From Bin87 sp963666865 (GTDB lineage: Bacteria; Chloroflexota; Dehalococcoidia; Lucifugimonadales; UBA3495): 64,000 nucleotides of DNA. A model generated the notes under the pieces. That model was given only the letters and a program-made list of their open reading frames with translations, searched no databases and was not told where the DNA came from. Location: assembly GCA_963666865.1 (NCBI GenBank), contig OY763072.1, positions 3,472,001 through 3,536,000 on the forward strand. Direction: 5' to 3'. Shown piece by piece: positions 50,593-57,991 of this stretch. The position numbers were made by a program, and so were the translations under genes. Within the stretch, counting starts at the first letter, position 1, and every line of letters starts with the position of its first letter.

Positions 50593-50698
50593 TCCTTCGA
50601 CAAGCTCAGGATGAGCGGCTCATCCCCACTCAGGATTGCGGCTCATCCTACGCTAATGGCGAGCGGCTCATCCCCGCTCATGGTGAGCCTGTCGAACC
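50593..50698. repeat. dispersed repeat (ccttcgacaagctcagg type)
   Basis: About 105 bases containing the common bacterial repeat 'ccttcgacaagctcagg' and its inverted counterpart 'catggtgagcctgtcgaacc', with internal 'gcggctcatcc' copies. It runs into the end of the thioesterase gene on the other strand and supplies its last codons and stop. Confidence 0.8.
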
Positions 50699-51187
50699 AT
50701 CCGCCTGCGCCGCCGCCAGTTCAGGGAAAGCGTCCAAGGGCAAGACTTCACCAGCTTCCTCCCAGCGTCCCACCAGGGTTCGTATGGCATCGGGAACTCG
50801 GCGCGTTCCGCCGGTGTCGGCGTAGAAGCCTACGTACACGGTTTCGATGGTGGTCAGTGCCGGCTGATCCGGGTTCTGACCTTCCGGGAAGATTGCCACC
50901 TCCAGGATCAGGCTGGTGTTGCCGATGTGCGCTACCCGCGCCCGCAGGTCCAGCATCTCGTCAACCCGTACCGGAGCCTTGTACTCGATGGTGATCTTGG
51001 CTACGGCGCTGTCGAAATATCCGGCGGCGGCAACGCGGTAGATGCTGAACCCCAGGTTGCGGAAATATTCGGCCTGGGCCACTTCCAGCCAGCCCAAGTA
51101 GCTGCCGTTAAACGCGATGCCCTGGGCGTCGCATTCCTGCCAGCGCACCCGGACGGGGTAGCCAAAGCGGAAATCGTTGCGTTGCAT
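50678..51187 (-). CDS. acyl-CoA thioesterase (hot-dog fold)
   Basis: A 169-residue thioesterase of the 4-hydroxybenzoyl-CoA/YbgC group: 'RVRWQECDAQGIAFNGSYLGWLEVAQAEYFRNLG' in pattern (the D-A-x-G-x-A-F motif with catalytic Asp), then 'ITIEYKAPVRVDEMLDLRARV'. It cleaves short acyl-CoA esters. The last residues (DGSTGSP) come from the repeat at 50593-50698. Confidence 0.88.
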   Translation of the reverse strand: MQRNDFRFGYPVRVRWQECDAQGIAFNGSYLGWLEVAQAEYFRNLGFSIYRVAAAGYFDSAVAKITIEYKAPVRVDEMLDLRARVAHIGNTSLILEVAIFPEGQNPDQPALTTIETVYVGFYADTGGTRRVPDAIRTLVGRWEEAGEVLPLDAFPELAAAQADGSTGSP

Positions 51188-51209
51188 GGGATATCTGACT
51201 ATCAGGTTA

Positions 51210-51236
51210 CTGGATTCCGGCTTTCACCGGAATGAC
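51210..51236. repeat. dispersed inverted repeat (ctggattccggc type)
   Basis: Hairpin repeat between trmD and the thioesterase gene, followed by the tandem repeat at 51240. Confidence 0.75.
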
Positions 51237-51239
51237 GAA

Positions 51240-51287
51240 TTTAAAAGGCCACACTAACTCCGGTTTAAGAGGCCACACTATCTCCGG
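51240..51287. repeat. tandem 24-bp repeat at the 3' end of trmD
   Basis: Two units, each like 'tttaa-a/g-aggccacacta-a/t-ctccgg', in direct order with two differences. The second unit contains the last codons and stop of trmD (on the other strand), so the duplication begins at the end of the gene. Confidence 0.85.
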
Positions 51288-52026
51288 GCCAACCCAAACC
51301 GGCCAGGAAAACCCGGTCCGAATTGGTCAGGGGAGCGGTTGCCAGCAAATCGGGGCGCAGACGCAGCGTCCGTTCCAGTGATTGCCGGCGTCGCCACCGC
51401 TCAATCTCCGCGTGGTTGCCGGAGCGAAGAACGTCGGGCGCATTCATCCCCCTGAACTCGGCCGGCCGGGTGTAGAGCGGGTGCTGGAGCAGGCCGGAGG
51501 TTATGCTGTCCTCGCGCACATTTTCTTCCGACCCTACGACCTCCGGCACGAATCGGGAAACGGCATCGATTATTACCATGGCCGCCAGCTCGCCACCGGT
51601 CAGAACGTAGTCGCCAATAGACACTTCGTGGGTAACCAGTCCCCGACGGATACGTTCGTCCACGCCGGCGTAGTGTCCGCAGATGATGACCAGGCCGGGG
51701 GCGGCGGCGAACTCATCGACCATTTCCTGATTGAGCGTTCGTCCCTGTGGCGAGGTTAACACAATAGGCGTGTGCTTCCGCTGGTTGGCCGGCAGGGTTT
51801 CCAAGGCAGTGTCCACCGCGGCGAATACCGGCTCCGGTTTCATTACCATCCCAGGTCCGCCGCCAAACTGATAATCGTCGGCGGTGCCGTGGCGGTCGGT
51901 GGCGAATTGTCGAATATCGGTAGCAGTCACTGACAGGAGACCGCCCTGGATTGCCCTCCCGAGGACGCTGTAATGGGTGAGGAACCGGAAAGTGTCCGGG
52001 AATAGGGTCAGTACGTGAAAGCGCAT
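51265..52026 (-). CDS. trmD: tRNA (guanine-N1-)-methyltransferase
   Basis: A 253-residue knotted methylase that modifies G37 of tRNAs. Landmarks are 'MRFHVLTLFPDTFRFL', 'DDYQFGGGPGMVMKPEPVF', 'GLVIICGHYAGVDERI', 'HEVSIGDYVLTGGELAAMVIIDA', 'RFVPEVVGSEENVREDS' and 'LQHPLYTRPAEFRGM'. ATG at 52026. A palindromic repeat sits 12 bases upstream of the start (52038-52065). The last residues come from a duplicated 24-bp unit. Confidence 0.95.
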   Translation of the reverse strand: MRFHVLTLFPDTFRFLTHYSVLGRAIQGGLLSVTATDIRQFATDRHGTADDYQFGGGPGMVMKPEPVFAAVDTALETLPANQRKHTPIVLTSPQGRTLNQEMVDEFAAAPGLVIICGHYAGVDERIRRGLVTHEVSIGDYVLTGGELAAMVIIDAVSRFVPEVVGSEENVREDSITSGLLQHPLYTRPAEFRGMNAPDVLRSGNHAEIERWRRRQSLERTLRLRPDLLATAPLTNSDRVFLAGLGWPGDSVAS

Positions 52027-52037
52027 TTGATAATCCG

Positions 52038-52065
52038 GTAGGGGCGAATGATTATTCGCCCCTAC
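52038..52065. repeat. 28-bp palindrome upstream of trmD
   Basis: Perfect gtaggggcgaat-type palindrome between trmD and the amidohydrolase gene. The frame of trmD is open through it, giving residues similar to those in the P1 peptidase insertion. Confidence 0.85.
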
Positions 52066-52090
52066 CACATGAGCCGAAACACCACGCTTA

Positions 52091-53344
52091 TTACGCCGGT
52101 TGCAGTTCCAGGACGGGGAGGCGGTTGGTATGCGCCTCGCCGCCTTTCATGATCAACAGCAGTCGCTCCCGGTCCCGCAGTACCGAAATGTTGCGCAGCG
52201 GGTCGCCGTCCACCACCAGGATGTCGGCCAGCTTGCCGGGGGCGATGGTGCCCACGTCCTTGCCGAGGCCGCAACATTCTGCCGCGTGGCCGGTGGCGGC
52301 TTGGATGGCGAGCATGTTGCTCATGCCCTTTTCGACCATGAGCTCAAGCTCGCGAGCATTGTCCCCGTGGACGAACCCACCGGCGTCGGTGCCGGCGACG
52401 ATACGGACGCCTTCCTTGATGGCCAGTTCCGTGCTCCGGATGTGAATGTCCATCAGGGCCTGGGCGCGGACCTTGATGTGCGGCGCGCTGACGGTACTGT
52501 GGAAGTCGTACACCTCGAAGGTGGGCGTGAAGAAGGTGCCCTGGTCGGCCATCATCTTGAGCATATCGGGGTCGGTGGCAAGGTAGCAGCCGTGTTCGAT
52601 GGAGCCGGCGCCGGCGCGGATGGCGATGGGCAGGCCGGTGCCGCCCACGGCGTGACACAGGGTGCTGCGGCCCAGGGCGGCGGCTTCGTCCACCAGGGCT
52701 TTGGCCTCGTCCAGGGCGTAGGCCTGGTCCAGCGGCCCGTTGCCCGGGCGGCCGGAGGCTCCGCCGGTGGTAGCGAACTTGATCTGGTCGGCGCCGCAGC
52801 GAACCAGCTCCCGCACCTTGGCCCGCACTCCCTCCGGGCCATCGGCAATGCCATCGGGGGACAGGGGGTCGTGACCGAGTAGCACCTTGCGGTGGCCGCT
52901 GCCGCTGACCTTGTCCTCGATGCCTCCGGTGGGGGACATTATGTTGACCGAGATGATGAGCCTGGGTCCTTTGATTAAGCCCTCTTCAACGGCCATTTTG
53001 AACCCGGCGTCCAGGCCGCCGGCGTCGCGGACGGTGGTGTAGCCGGCCGCCAGGGTGTCCTCGATAACCTGGGCCGTCTTGATGTTGGCCAGGGACATCG
53101 GCTCGTCCATTCCCCAGCGGCCACTGAGGTTATAGCCGCCGGACGCCAAGTGGTCATGCACATCAATCAGGCCGGGCATGATGGTATGCCCGCTGGCGTC
53201 GTGGACCTCCGCGCCTTCGGGGATGGGGACCGAGGCCCTGGGGCCCGCCTCGAGGATGCGCTCGCCATCGATGAGGACGGCGGCGTTTTCCACCACCGGC
53301 CCACCGGAGCCGTCTATCAAGTTCCCTCCGACTATCGCCAGCAT
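52091..53344 (-). CDS. amidohydrolase family protein (imidazolonepropionase/prolidase-like)
   Basis: A 417-residue metallo-hydrolase. The metal site is present: 'MPGLIDVHDHLASGG' (H-x-H), Lys in 'IKFATTGGAS', 'LCHAVGG', 'SIEHGCYLA' and 'VAGTDAGG'. The N-terminal 'IVGGNLIDGSGGPVVENAAVLIDGERI' and C-terminal 'GTIAPGKLADILVVDGDPL' are typical of the family, which cleaves imidopeptides, lactones or cyclic amides. GAGAGG precedes ATG at 53344. Confidence 0.9.
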   Translation of the reverse strand: MLAIVGGNLIDGSGGPVVENAAVLIDGERILEAGPRASVPIPEGAEVHDASGHTIMPGLIDVHDHLASGGYNLSGRWGMDEPMSLANIKTAQVIEDTLAAGYTTVRDAGGLDAGFKMAVEEGLIKGPRLIISVNIMSPTGGIEDKVSGSGHRKVLLGHDPLSPDGIADGPEGVRAKVRELVRCGADQIKFATTGGASGRPGNGPLDQAYALDEAKALVDEAAALGRSTLCHAVGGTGLPIAIRAGAGSIEHGCYLATDPDMLKMMADQGTFFTPTFEVYDFHSTVSAPHIKVRAQALMDIHIRSTELAIKEGVRIVAGTDAGGFVHGDNARELELMVEKGMSNMLAIQAATGHAAECCGLGKDVGTIAPGKLADILVVDGDPLRNISVLRDRERLLLIMKGGEAHTNRLPVLELQPA

Positions 53345-53442
53345 AGCGTACCTCTCGTCAAGCCCGAAATTCAGTTCTGTTGGGTTAGATGGCATGGCGC
53401 CTCGAACCGGTGCCGCGATGCTAAATTGGCCGCCGGCCCTTG

Positions 53443-54312
53443 TCAAGGCAACAGCCGCTCGCTCCAACCTGACGTCACCGTAACTGTTTCTCCGCTCTTT
53501 ACTCCCAGCGCAGCCGCTGCGCTCCCATTCACCACCACGACCTCCAAGCGCCCGTGGCTCCCCAATAATGCGCGGAGGCCATCGCCCGGTGGGTGATGGA
53601 AGGTCCGGGAAAGGCCGGTGATAGTGCGTCCCGCAGCTTGCACCGTGACTGACGGGTCTTCTGAGGATATGCCCATGCCGCTCAACACACTTTCCGTGAT
53701 GTCGGTGACCAGGTTACCGAAGGCGTCCGCGAATACGACCTGCCCGCGCACCGTGTTGCCTGCCGGCCGTGGGCTGGGCAGCGGCAGCGCGACGATGGCA
53801 TCGGTTGGCTCCCCCAGCGAATCGGGCGGTACTCCCTGCAACAGGTGGGCGGCAACCGGAGCGAACACGTCCCGCCCGTGAAAGGTGGCGCTCACCGGAT
53901 GTTGCCAGTAGGCGGGATTGGTCAGTCGCCAGGCCCGACAAACGTCGGGGAGGGCTGTCGTGCTGAAATCGTCATTCTCGCCAAAACTGGGGGCATACTC
54001 TCTACAGACCAGCGTCAAGAGGCCGTTGTCCGGCGCCAGGTACCGGCCATCGGGGGTATCAAGGAGGATGGCGGCGCGGTCGGTTCCCACGCCGGGGTCA
54101 ACGACGGCAACGAAGATGGTGTGCGGGGGAAAATAGCGGTGTGAGTCCGCCAGCACGACGGCGCCGTGGCGTACGTCCTGGGGGCCGATGCCGTGGGTCA
54201 GGTCGATGACAGGGACATCGGGGCTAATGCTGGCAATGACGCCGCGCATCATGCCGACGTAGGCATCGGCAAGACCGAAATCGGTGAGGAGGACGATGGG
54301 GAAAGTGGTCAT
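53443..54312 (-). CDS. SAM hydroxide adenosyltransferase family protein (DUF62)
   Basis: A 289-residue protein of the family related to fluorinase and chlorinase; most members hydrolyse AdoMet to adenosine and methionine. Visible: 'LLTDFGLADAYVGMMRGVI', 'DLTHGIGPQDVRHGA', 'FVAVVDPGVGT', 'YLAPDNGLLTL', 'TFHGRDVFAPVAAHLL' and 'FADAFGNLVTDI'. The catalytic residue set is that of the hydrolase branch as far as I can see. It ends 98 bases before the amidohydrolase start. Confidence 0.9.
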   Translation of the reverse strand: MTTFPIVLLTDFGLADAYVGMMRGVIASISPDVPVIDLTHGIGPQDVRHGAVVLADSHRYFPPHTIFVAVVDPGVGTDRAAILLDTPDGRYLAPDNGLLTLVCREYAPSFGENDDFSTTALPDVCRAWRLTNPAYWQHPVSATFHGRDVFAPVAAHLLQGVPPDSLGEPTDAIVALPLPSPRPAGNTVRGQVVFADAFGNLVTDITESVLSGMGISSEDPSVTVQAAGRTITGLSRTFHHPPGDGLRALLGSHGRLEVVVVNGSAAAALGVKSGETVTVTSGWSERLLP

Positions 54313-54325
54313 AATCCAGCATTGG

Positions 54326-54354
54326 GTAGAGGCGGGTTTGAAACCCGCCCCTAC
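54326..54354. repeat. palindrome variant (gcgggtttgaaacccgc)
   Basis: Same outer arms as the gtaggggcg family, with gcgggttt/aaacccgc inside. It lies between the SAM hydrolase-like gene and secG. Confidence 0.8.
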
Positions 54355-54380
54355 TACAGGCTGTAGCAGAAGTGTCCGGG

Positions 54381-54599
54381 CTATCCTCCGGTGAACCGGG
54401 CGCTCAGGACGGAAACCAGTAAAAAGACCACGATAAGCGCGATGGTCAACTGGAACATGGTCCGCTCCAGTCCGCGACGGGTGCGGATGGTGTTCTGGGC
54501 GCTGCCAAACATTCCGCTGCCGGCTTCCCGCACCTGGGACAGGATGATGAGGACCAGTACTATGGAAACTACGATTTGGGCGACGTTGAGCAGGCTCAT
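54381..54599 (-). CDS. secG: preprotein translocase subunit SecG
   Basis: A 72-residue protein with two membrane helices (about 5-22 and 48-67) separated by 'SQVREAGSGMFGSAQNTIRTRRGLERTM' in pattern, where 'GSGMFG' is the SecG hallmark. It assists the SecYE channel. It lies 28 bases downstream of the gatB end and on the same strand, so they are likely co-transcribed. Confidence 0.9.
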   Translation of the reverse strand: MSLLNVAQIVVSIVLVLIILSQVREAGSGMFGSAQNTIRTRRGLERTMFQLTIALIVVFLLVSVLSARFTGG

Positions 54600-54627
54600 T
54601 AGAAAACTCCGCCGATATTGTATCACG

Positions 54628-56118
54628 TCAGGGCTTCTGCGCTTCCAGAGCTTCCTGGACGAGGCGCATGGCAAGGTCCGGCTGGGCCTGGCCTTTGGTG
54701 ATGCGCATCACCTGGCCCATGAGGAAACGGACGGCGGTCTCCTTGCCGCTGAGGTAGTCGGCAACGGCCTTGGGGTTGGAGGCGATGGCTTCGGCAACGG
54801 CGGCCTCAATCGCGCCGGTATCGCTGATCTGCTCCAAGCCCTTCTCCCGCACGATGTCGGCGGGGGCGCCGCCGGTGGAGTACATTTCTTCCAGCACGGT
54901 TTTGGCCAAGGAAGTTGACAGCGTACCGGCGGAAATCAAGCCTAGGAGGCCGGACAAGGCGGCAGGAGCGACCGGGGAAACTGAAATGTCGCGGTGGTCC
55001 TGGTTCAGAAGGTAGGTGAGGTCTCCATAAACCCAGTTGGCAACCTCTTTCGCGTCGTCCCGCAGAGCGTCGCCCGACGAGTCGCGCTGGGAAAGCGTTT
55101 CCTCAAAGTAATCCGCCATCGCCCGGGAGCCGGTGAGTTGTTCAGCGTCATACTCTGATAGTCCGTAGTCGGACTGAAAACGGGCTTTACGCTGGGGCGC
55201 CAACTCGGGCAGGGCGGCCTCCAGTTCAGCCACCCACGCCGGTCCGATGTTGAGGGGCGGCAGATCGGGTTCGGGGAAATAACGGTAGTCGTGGGCATAC
55301 TCCTTGCTGCGCTGGGAGACCGTTACGGCCCGTTCCTCCACCCAGCCGCGGGTTTCCTGGACGACTGCTCCGCCATCTTCGATCACTTTGCGCTGTCGCT
55401 CTACCTCGTATTCCAGAGCCTGATAGACGGCGCGAAAGCTGTTCATGTTCTTGACTTCCGTGCGGGTGCCGAAAGTATCGCTGCCCAAAGGCCGGATGCT
55501 GACGTTGGCGTCACAGCGGAAGTTGCCGTCCTGCATATTGGCGGTGGACACGCCGAGGTATTGCACCATGGAATGGAGGGCGACCAGATACTGCCGGGCT
55601 TCTTCCGGAGAACGGAGGTCGGGTTTGCTGACGATCTCCATCAGAGGGACGCCGGAACGGTTGACGTCCACCAGAGAGTAGCCGGCTCCCCCGTCGGCAT
55701 AGGGGAAGTGCTGCATTTTGGCGACGTCCTCCTCCAGATGAACCCGCTCCACGCCGATGCGGCGCGGGGCGAAGGCTGTCGTGGGGTCGCCGTCGATGTC
55801 CAGATAGCCGTTCACAGCCAAGGGAAGGTCGTACTGGGAAATCTGATAACCTTTCATCAGGTCTGGGTACGGGTAATTCTTGCGGTCAAATTTGGTGAAT
55901 TCGGGGATGCGGCAACCCAGGGCCAGGCCGGTCATCACGGTGTACTCCACGGCCCGACGGTTGATTACCGGCAGCGCGCCCGGCAGGCCCAGACACACGG
56001 GGCAGGTGCGGGTGTTGGGTTCCGCAGTTTGGTAGTCGGCAGCGCACCCGCAAAACATCTTGCTGAGGGTGTCCAGCTGGACGTGAACCTCCAGGCCGAT
56101 GACGGTTTCGTACTGCAT
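54628..56118 (-). CDS. gatB: Asp-tRNA(Asn)/Glu-tRNA(Gln) amidotransferase subunit B
   Basis: A 496-residue GatB. It phosphorylates the mischarged Glu- or Asp-tRNA, which GatCAB then amidates. Features: 'ETVIGLEVHVQL', 'NTRTCPVCLGLPGALPVIN', 'KNYPYPDLMKGYQISQYD', 'GVERVHLEEDVAKM', 'LVDVNRSGVPLMEIVSKPD', 'RCDANVSIRP' and 'HDYRYFPEPDLPPL'. The C-terminal YqeY-like tRNA-binding part ends 'NPKAVADYLSGKETAVRFLMGQVMR' in pattern. GatA and GatC are not in the window. Confidence 0.96.
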   Translation of the reverse strand: MQYETVIGLEVHVQLDTLSKMFCGCAADYQTAEPNTRTCPVCLGLPGALPVINRRAVEYTVMTGLALGCRIPEFTKFDRKNYPYPDLMKGYQISQYDLPLAVNGYLDIDGDPTTAFAPRRIGVERVHLEEDVAKMQHFPYADGGAGYSLVDVNRSGVPLMEIVSKPDLRSPEEARQYLVALHSMVQYLGVSTANMQDGNFRCDANVSIRPLGSDTFGTRTEVKNMNSFRAVYQALEYEVERQRKVIEDGGAVVQETRGWVEERAVTVSQRSKEYAHDYRYFPEPDLPPLNIGPAWVAELEAALPELAPQRKARFQSDYGLSEYDAEQLTGSRAMADYFEETLSQRDSSGDALRDDAKEVANWVYGDLTYLLNQDHRDISVSPVAPAALSGLLGLISAGTLSTSLAKTVLEEMYSTGGAPADIVREKGLEQISDTGAIEAAVAEAIASNPKAVADYLSGKETAVRFLMGQVMRITKGQAQPDLAMRLVQEALEAQKP

Positions 56119-56198
56119 GGTAGTCGTTCCCGGTTTCCTCTGAGATTGGCGATCAGTATAGCAGGGACAAAGTTGCGCGCATTTCGATTCCATTGCGG

Positions 56199-56226
56199 GT
56201 AGGGGCGAGTGATTATTCGCCCCTAC
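56199..56226. repeat. 28-bp palindrome (gtaggggcgagt variant)
   Basis: gtaggggcgagtg / ttattcgcccctac: one mismatch breaks perfect symmetry. It lies in the gap between gatB and the small gene at 56366. Confidence 0.85.
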
Positions 56227-56365
56227 AGAGAGGCATTATCTGAATTGCCGCACTGCCGAGGCCGAGTGTGATATTGACAACCTGCCGGATTTTGGTGTAT
56301 CACTCTGCTACTGCTTGTGACCGTCAATTCGTGAATTGGCAGCCTTGCCAACGGAGGAGGAAACC

Positions 56366-56617
56366 ATGCCCGACATCTATTATGCCCGTCCCAGCAACTT
56401 CCTTTCCGATCCCCGAGACCGCACCGTTGTCACCGGGGAATCTGAGGACGAAGTTCTCCAGAAAATGTTTGAGTACCTGAGCAGCCCTGAAGCCCAGGCT
56501 CGCTACCCTGGTGTGGATGATCCCACCGAGCTGGAAAACAACATCCGCAAGTGCATCTTCAAGAAGGGCACCAAGGCCATCCATAACCGGCCGCCGGATG
56601 CTGAACACGCGCATTAA
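56366..56617 (+). CDS. small hypothetical protein
   Basis: An 83-residue acidic protein, not recognised ('YYARPSNFLSDPRDRTVVTGESEDEVLQKMFEYLSSPEAQARYPG' in pattern). A strong ribosome site (GGAGGAGG) precedes the ATG at 56366 and a hairpin follows the gene, so it is a real gene. Confidence 0.6.
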   Translation: MPDIYYARPSNFLSDPRDRTVVTGESEDEVLQKMFEYLSSPEAQARYPGVDDPTELENNIRKCIFKKGTKAIHNRPPDAEHAH

Positions 56618-56640
56618 GTTCACTTGAACACCAGGCATTA

Positions 56641-56671
56641 TCGCCCCCGTTGCCGACAGTAACGGGGGCGA
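56641..56671. terminator. bidirectional hairpin between convergent genes
   Basis: tcgcccccgtt (56641-56651) and aacgggggcga (56661-56671) are perfect complements around a nine-base loop, between the small + strand gene and the MFS gene ending at 56684. The T-run after the hairpin is weak, so termination strength is uncertain. Confidence 0.6.
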
Positions 56672-56683
56672 CTGCTTTGCGCC

Positions 56684-57910
56684 TCAGCGTGACTCCGGGG
56701 ACGCCGGCGCGCGGGTGACTTCGCGGGGCAACAGGATGCCGGCCAACAGCGCCGTCCAACTCATAGCCCAGCAGACGAGGAAGCCCGGCAAAAAGGAGCC
56801 CGAAATATCTCGGAACGCTCCCGCCAGAATTGGCGACACGAACATGGCGATCCCGGAAAAGGTCATGATCGAGCCATAGATTACCGCCAGGTTTTGGGGA
56901 GTGATGTCGCTCATGCGGAGGGGCAGGGTAAGCAACATCGGCACATAGAACCAGGAGCCGAACCCGAGTACAGCCGCAGCGACGTATATCGCGGTGGTTC
57001 CAGGCAGCAGAAAAGTCCCGATGCCGCCCAGGGCGGCGGCAACCCCCGAAACCAGGAAGATAGGTCGGGCGGAACCGAAGCGCAGCGGTAAAGCGCCGCC
57101 CAGCAAAACGGCGAATACGCCGATGAAGGGGAGCACACCGGTTACCAAACCCGCTTCAGCAAGGGACATACCACGACGCTCGTTGAAAAAGGTGGGCAGC
57201 CAACCCGTCAACGCCGTGTATTGCACCAAGACACCGGCATCGGTCAGAACTAACAGGACCACCGTGCGGCCCCGCAACACTCCCAGGGTTTGACGCAACG
57301 TAATCGGCGCCGGGCGCGAACCGCTGAACGGCGCGTCCCGCCCCGCCACCGCCCAGGCCACGGCTCCGGCCACACCCAACACGCCGAAAAGGCTCATGGC
57401 GATTTTCCAGTCCGTCATGGCGGCCAGGGGAGCCGCGCCGGCCACTGAGATAGCTACGCCCAGGCTTACCAGCGCGGTGTTGAGGGCGTTCATCACCAGC
57501 ACTTCTTTCTGCGAGAACCAGCCCATGAGCAACGGGCCGGTGGACGTTATGGTCATCGCCAGGCCGATCCCGTAGGCCAGACGCAGAATGAGCATGGCGG
57601 CGAAGTTCGGGGAGAGGAACGACAGGGCCAGGATCGCCATGGCAATCCAGGCAATGAGGTTGGCGCGCCTGACGCCGATACTGGCGACCAGCATACCGCC
57701 TGGAATTCCGAGCGCCGCGCCCACCAGCATGGGCAGCGAGATCAGCAGCCCGGCGGTCACTCGGTTGATCTGGTAGTCCTCGATCACGAGAGGCAACACC
57801 GGCGAGATGCCGAACAGGTTTAGCCCCAGCACCAGGTGGGCGGCCAGCGACAAGCCGCCCATCACCCAGCGGTAGTTACTCGCTATGGGCTGCGCTGCGG
57901 TGGAGTGCAT
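56684..57910 (-). CDS. MFS transporter
   Basis: A 408-residue protein with twelve hydrophobic segments. The first half shows 'GISPVLPLVIEDYQINRVTAGLLISLPMLVGAALGIPGGMLVASIGVRR' in pattern, the MFS helix 2-3 loop; the second half has the repeat with 'LPLRFGSARPIFLV'. The substrate is unknown; the sequence resembles the nitrate/cyanate-type branch only loosely. It lies in the inner membrane. Confidence 0.9.
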   Translation of the reverse strand: MHSTAAQPIASNYRWVMGGLSLAAHLVLGLNLFGISPVLPLVIEDYQINRVTAGLLISLPMLVGAALGIPGGMLVASIGVRRANLIAWIAMAILALSFLSPNFAAMLILRLAYGIGLAMTITSTGPLLMGWFSQKEVLVMNALNTALVSLGVAISVAGAAPLAAMTDWKIAMSLFGVLGVAGAVAWAVAGRDAPFSGSRPAPITLRQTLGVLRGRTVVLLVLTDAGVLVQYTALTGWLPTFFNERRGMSLAEAGLVTGVLPFIGVFAVLLGGALPLRFGSARPIFLVSGVAAALGGIGTFLLPGTTAIYVAAAVLGFGSWFYVPMLLTLPLRMSDITPQNLAVIYGSIMTFSGIAMFVSPILAGAFRDISGSFLPGFLVCWAMSWTALLAGILLPREVTRAPASPESR

Positions 57911-57942
57911 ACCGCGCCCGACCCGAGAGCCTAACGCAAACT

Positions 57943-57968
57943 TGGGGCGGGTTTGTAACCCGCCCCGA
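57943..57968. repeat. palindrome variant (tggggcgggttt)
   Basis: A 26-bp imperfect palindrome with arms tggggcgggttt and aacccgcccc, upstream of the MFS gene and close to the end of the molybdenum hydroxylase large subunit. Confidence 0.8.
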
Positions 57969-57991
57969 CATTGATCAGTTTGGCCAAATCG

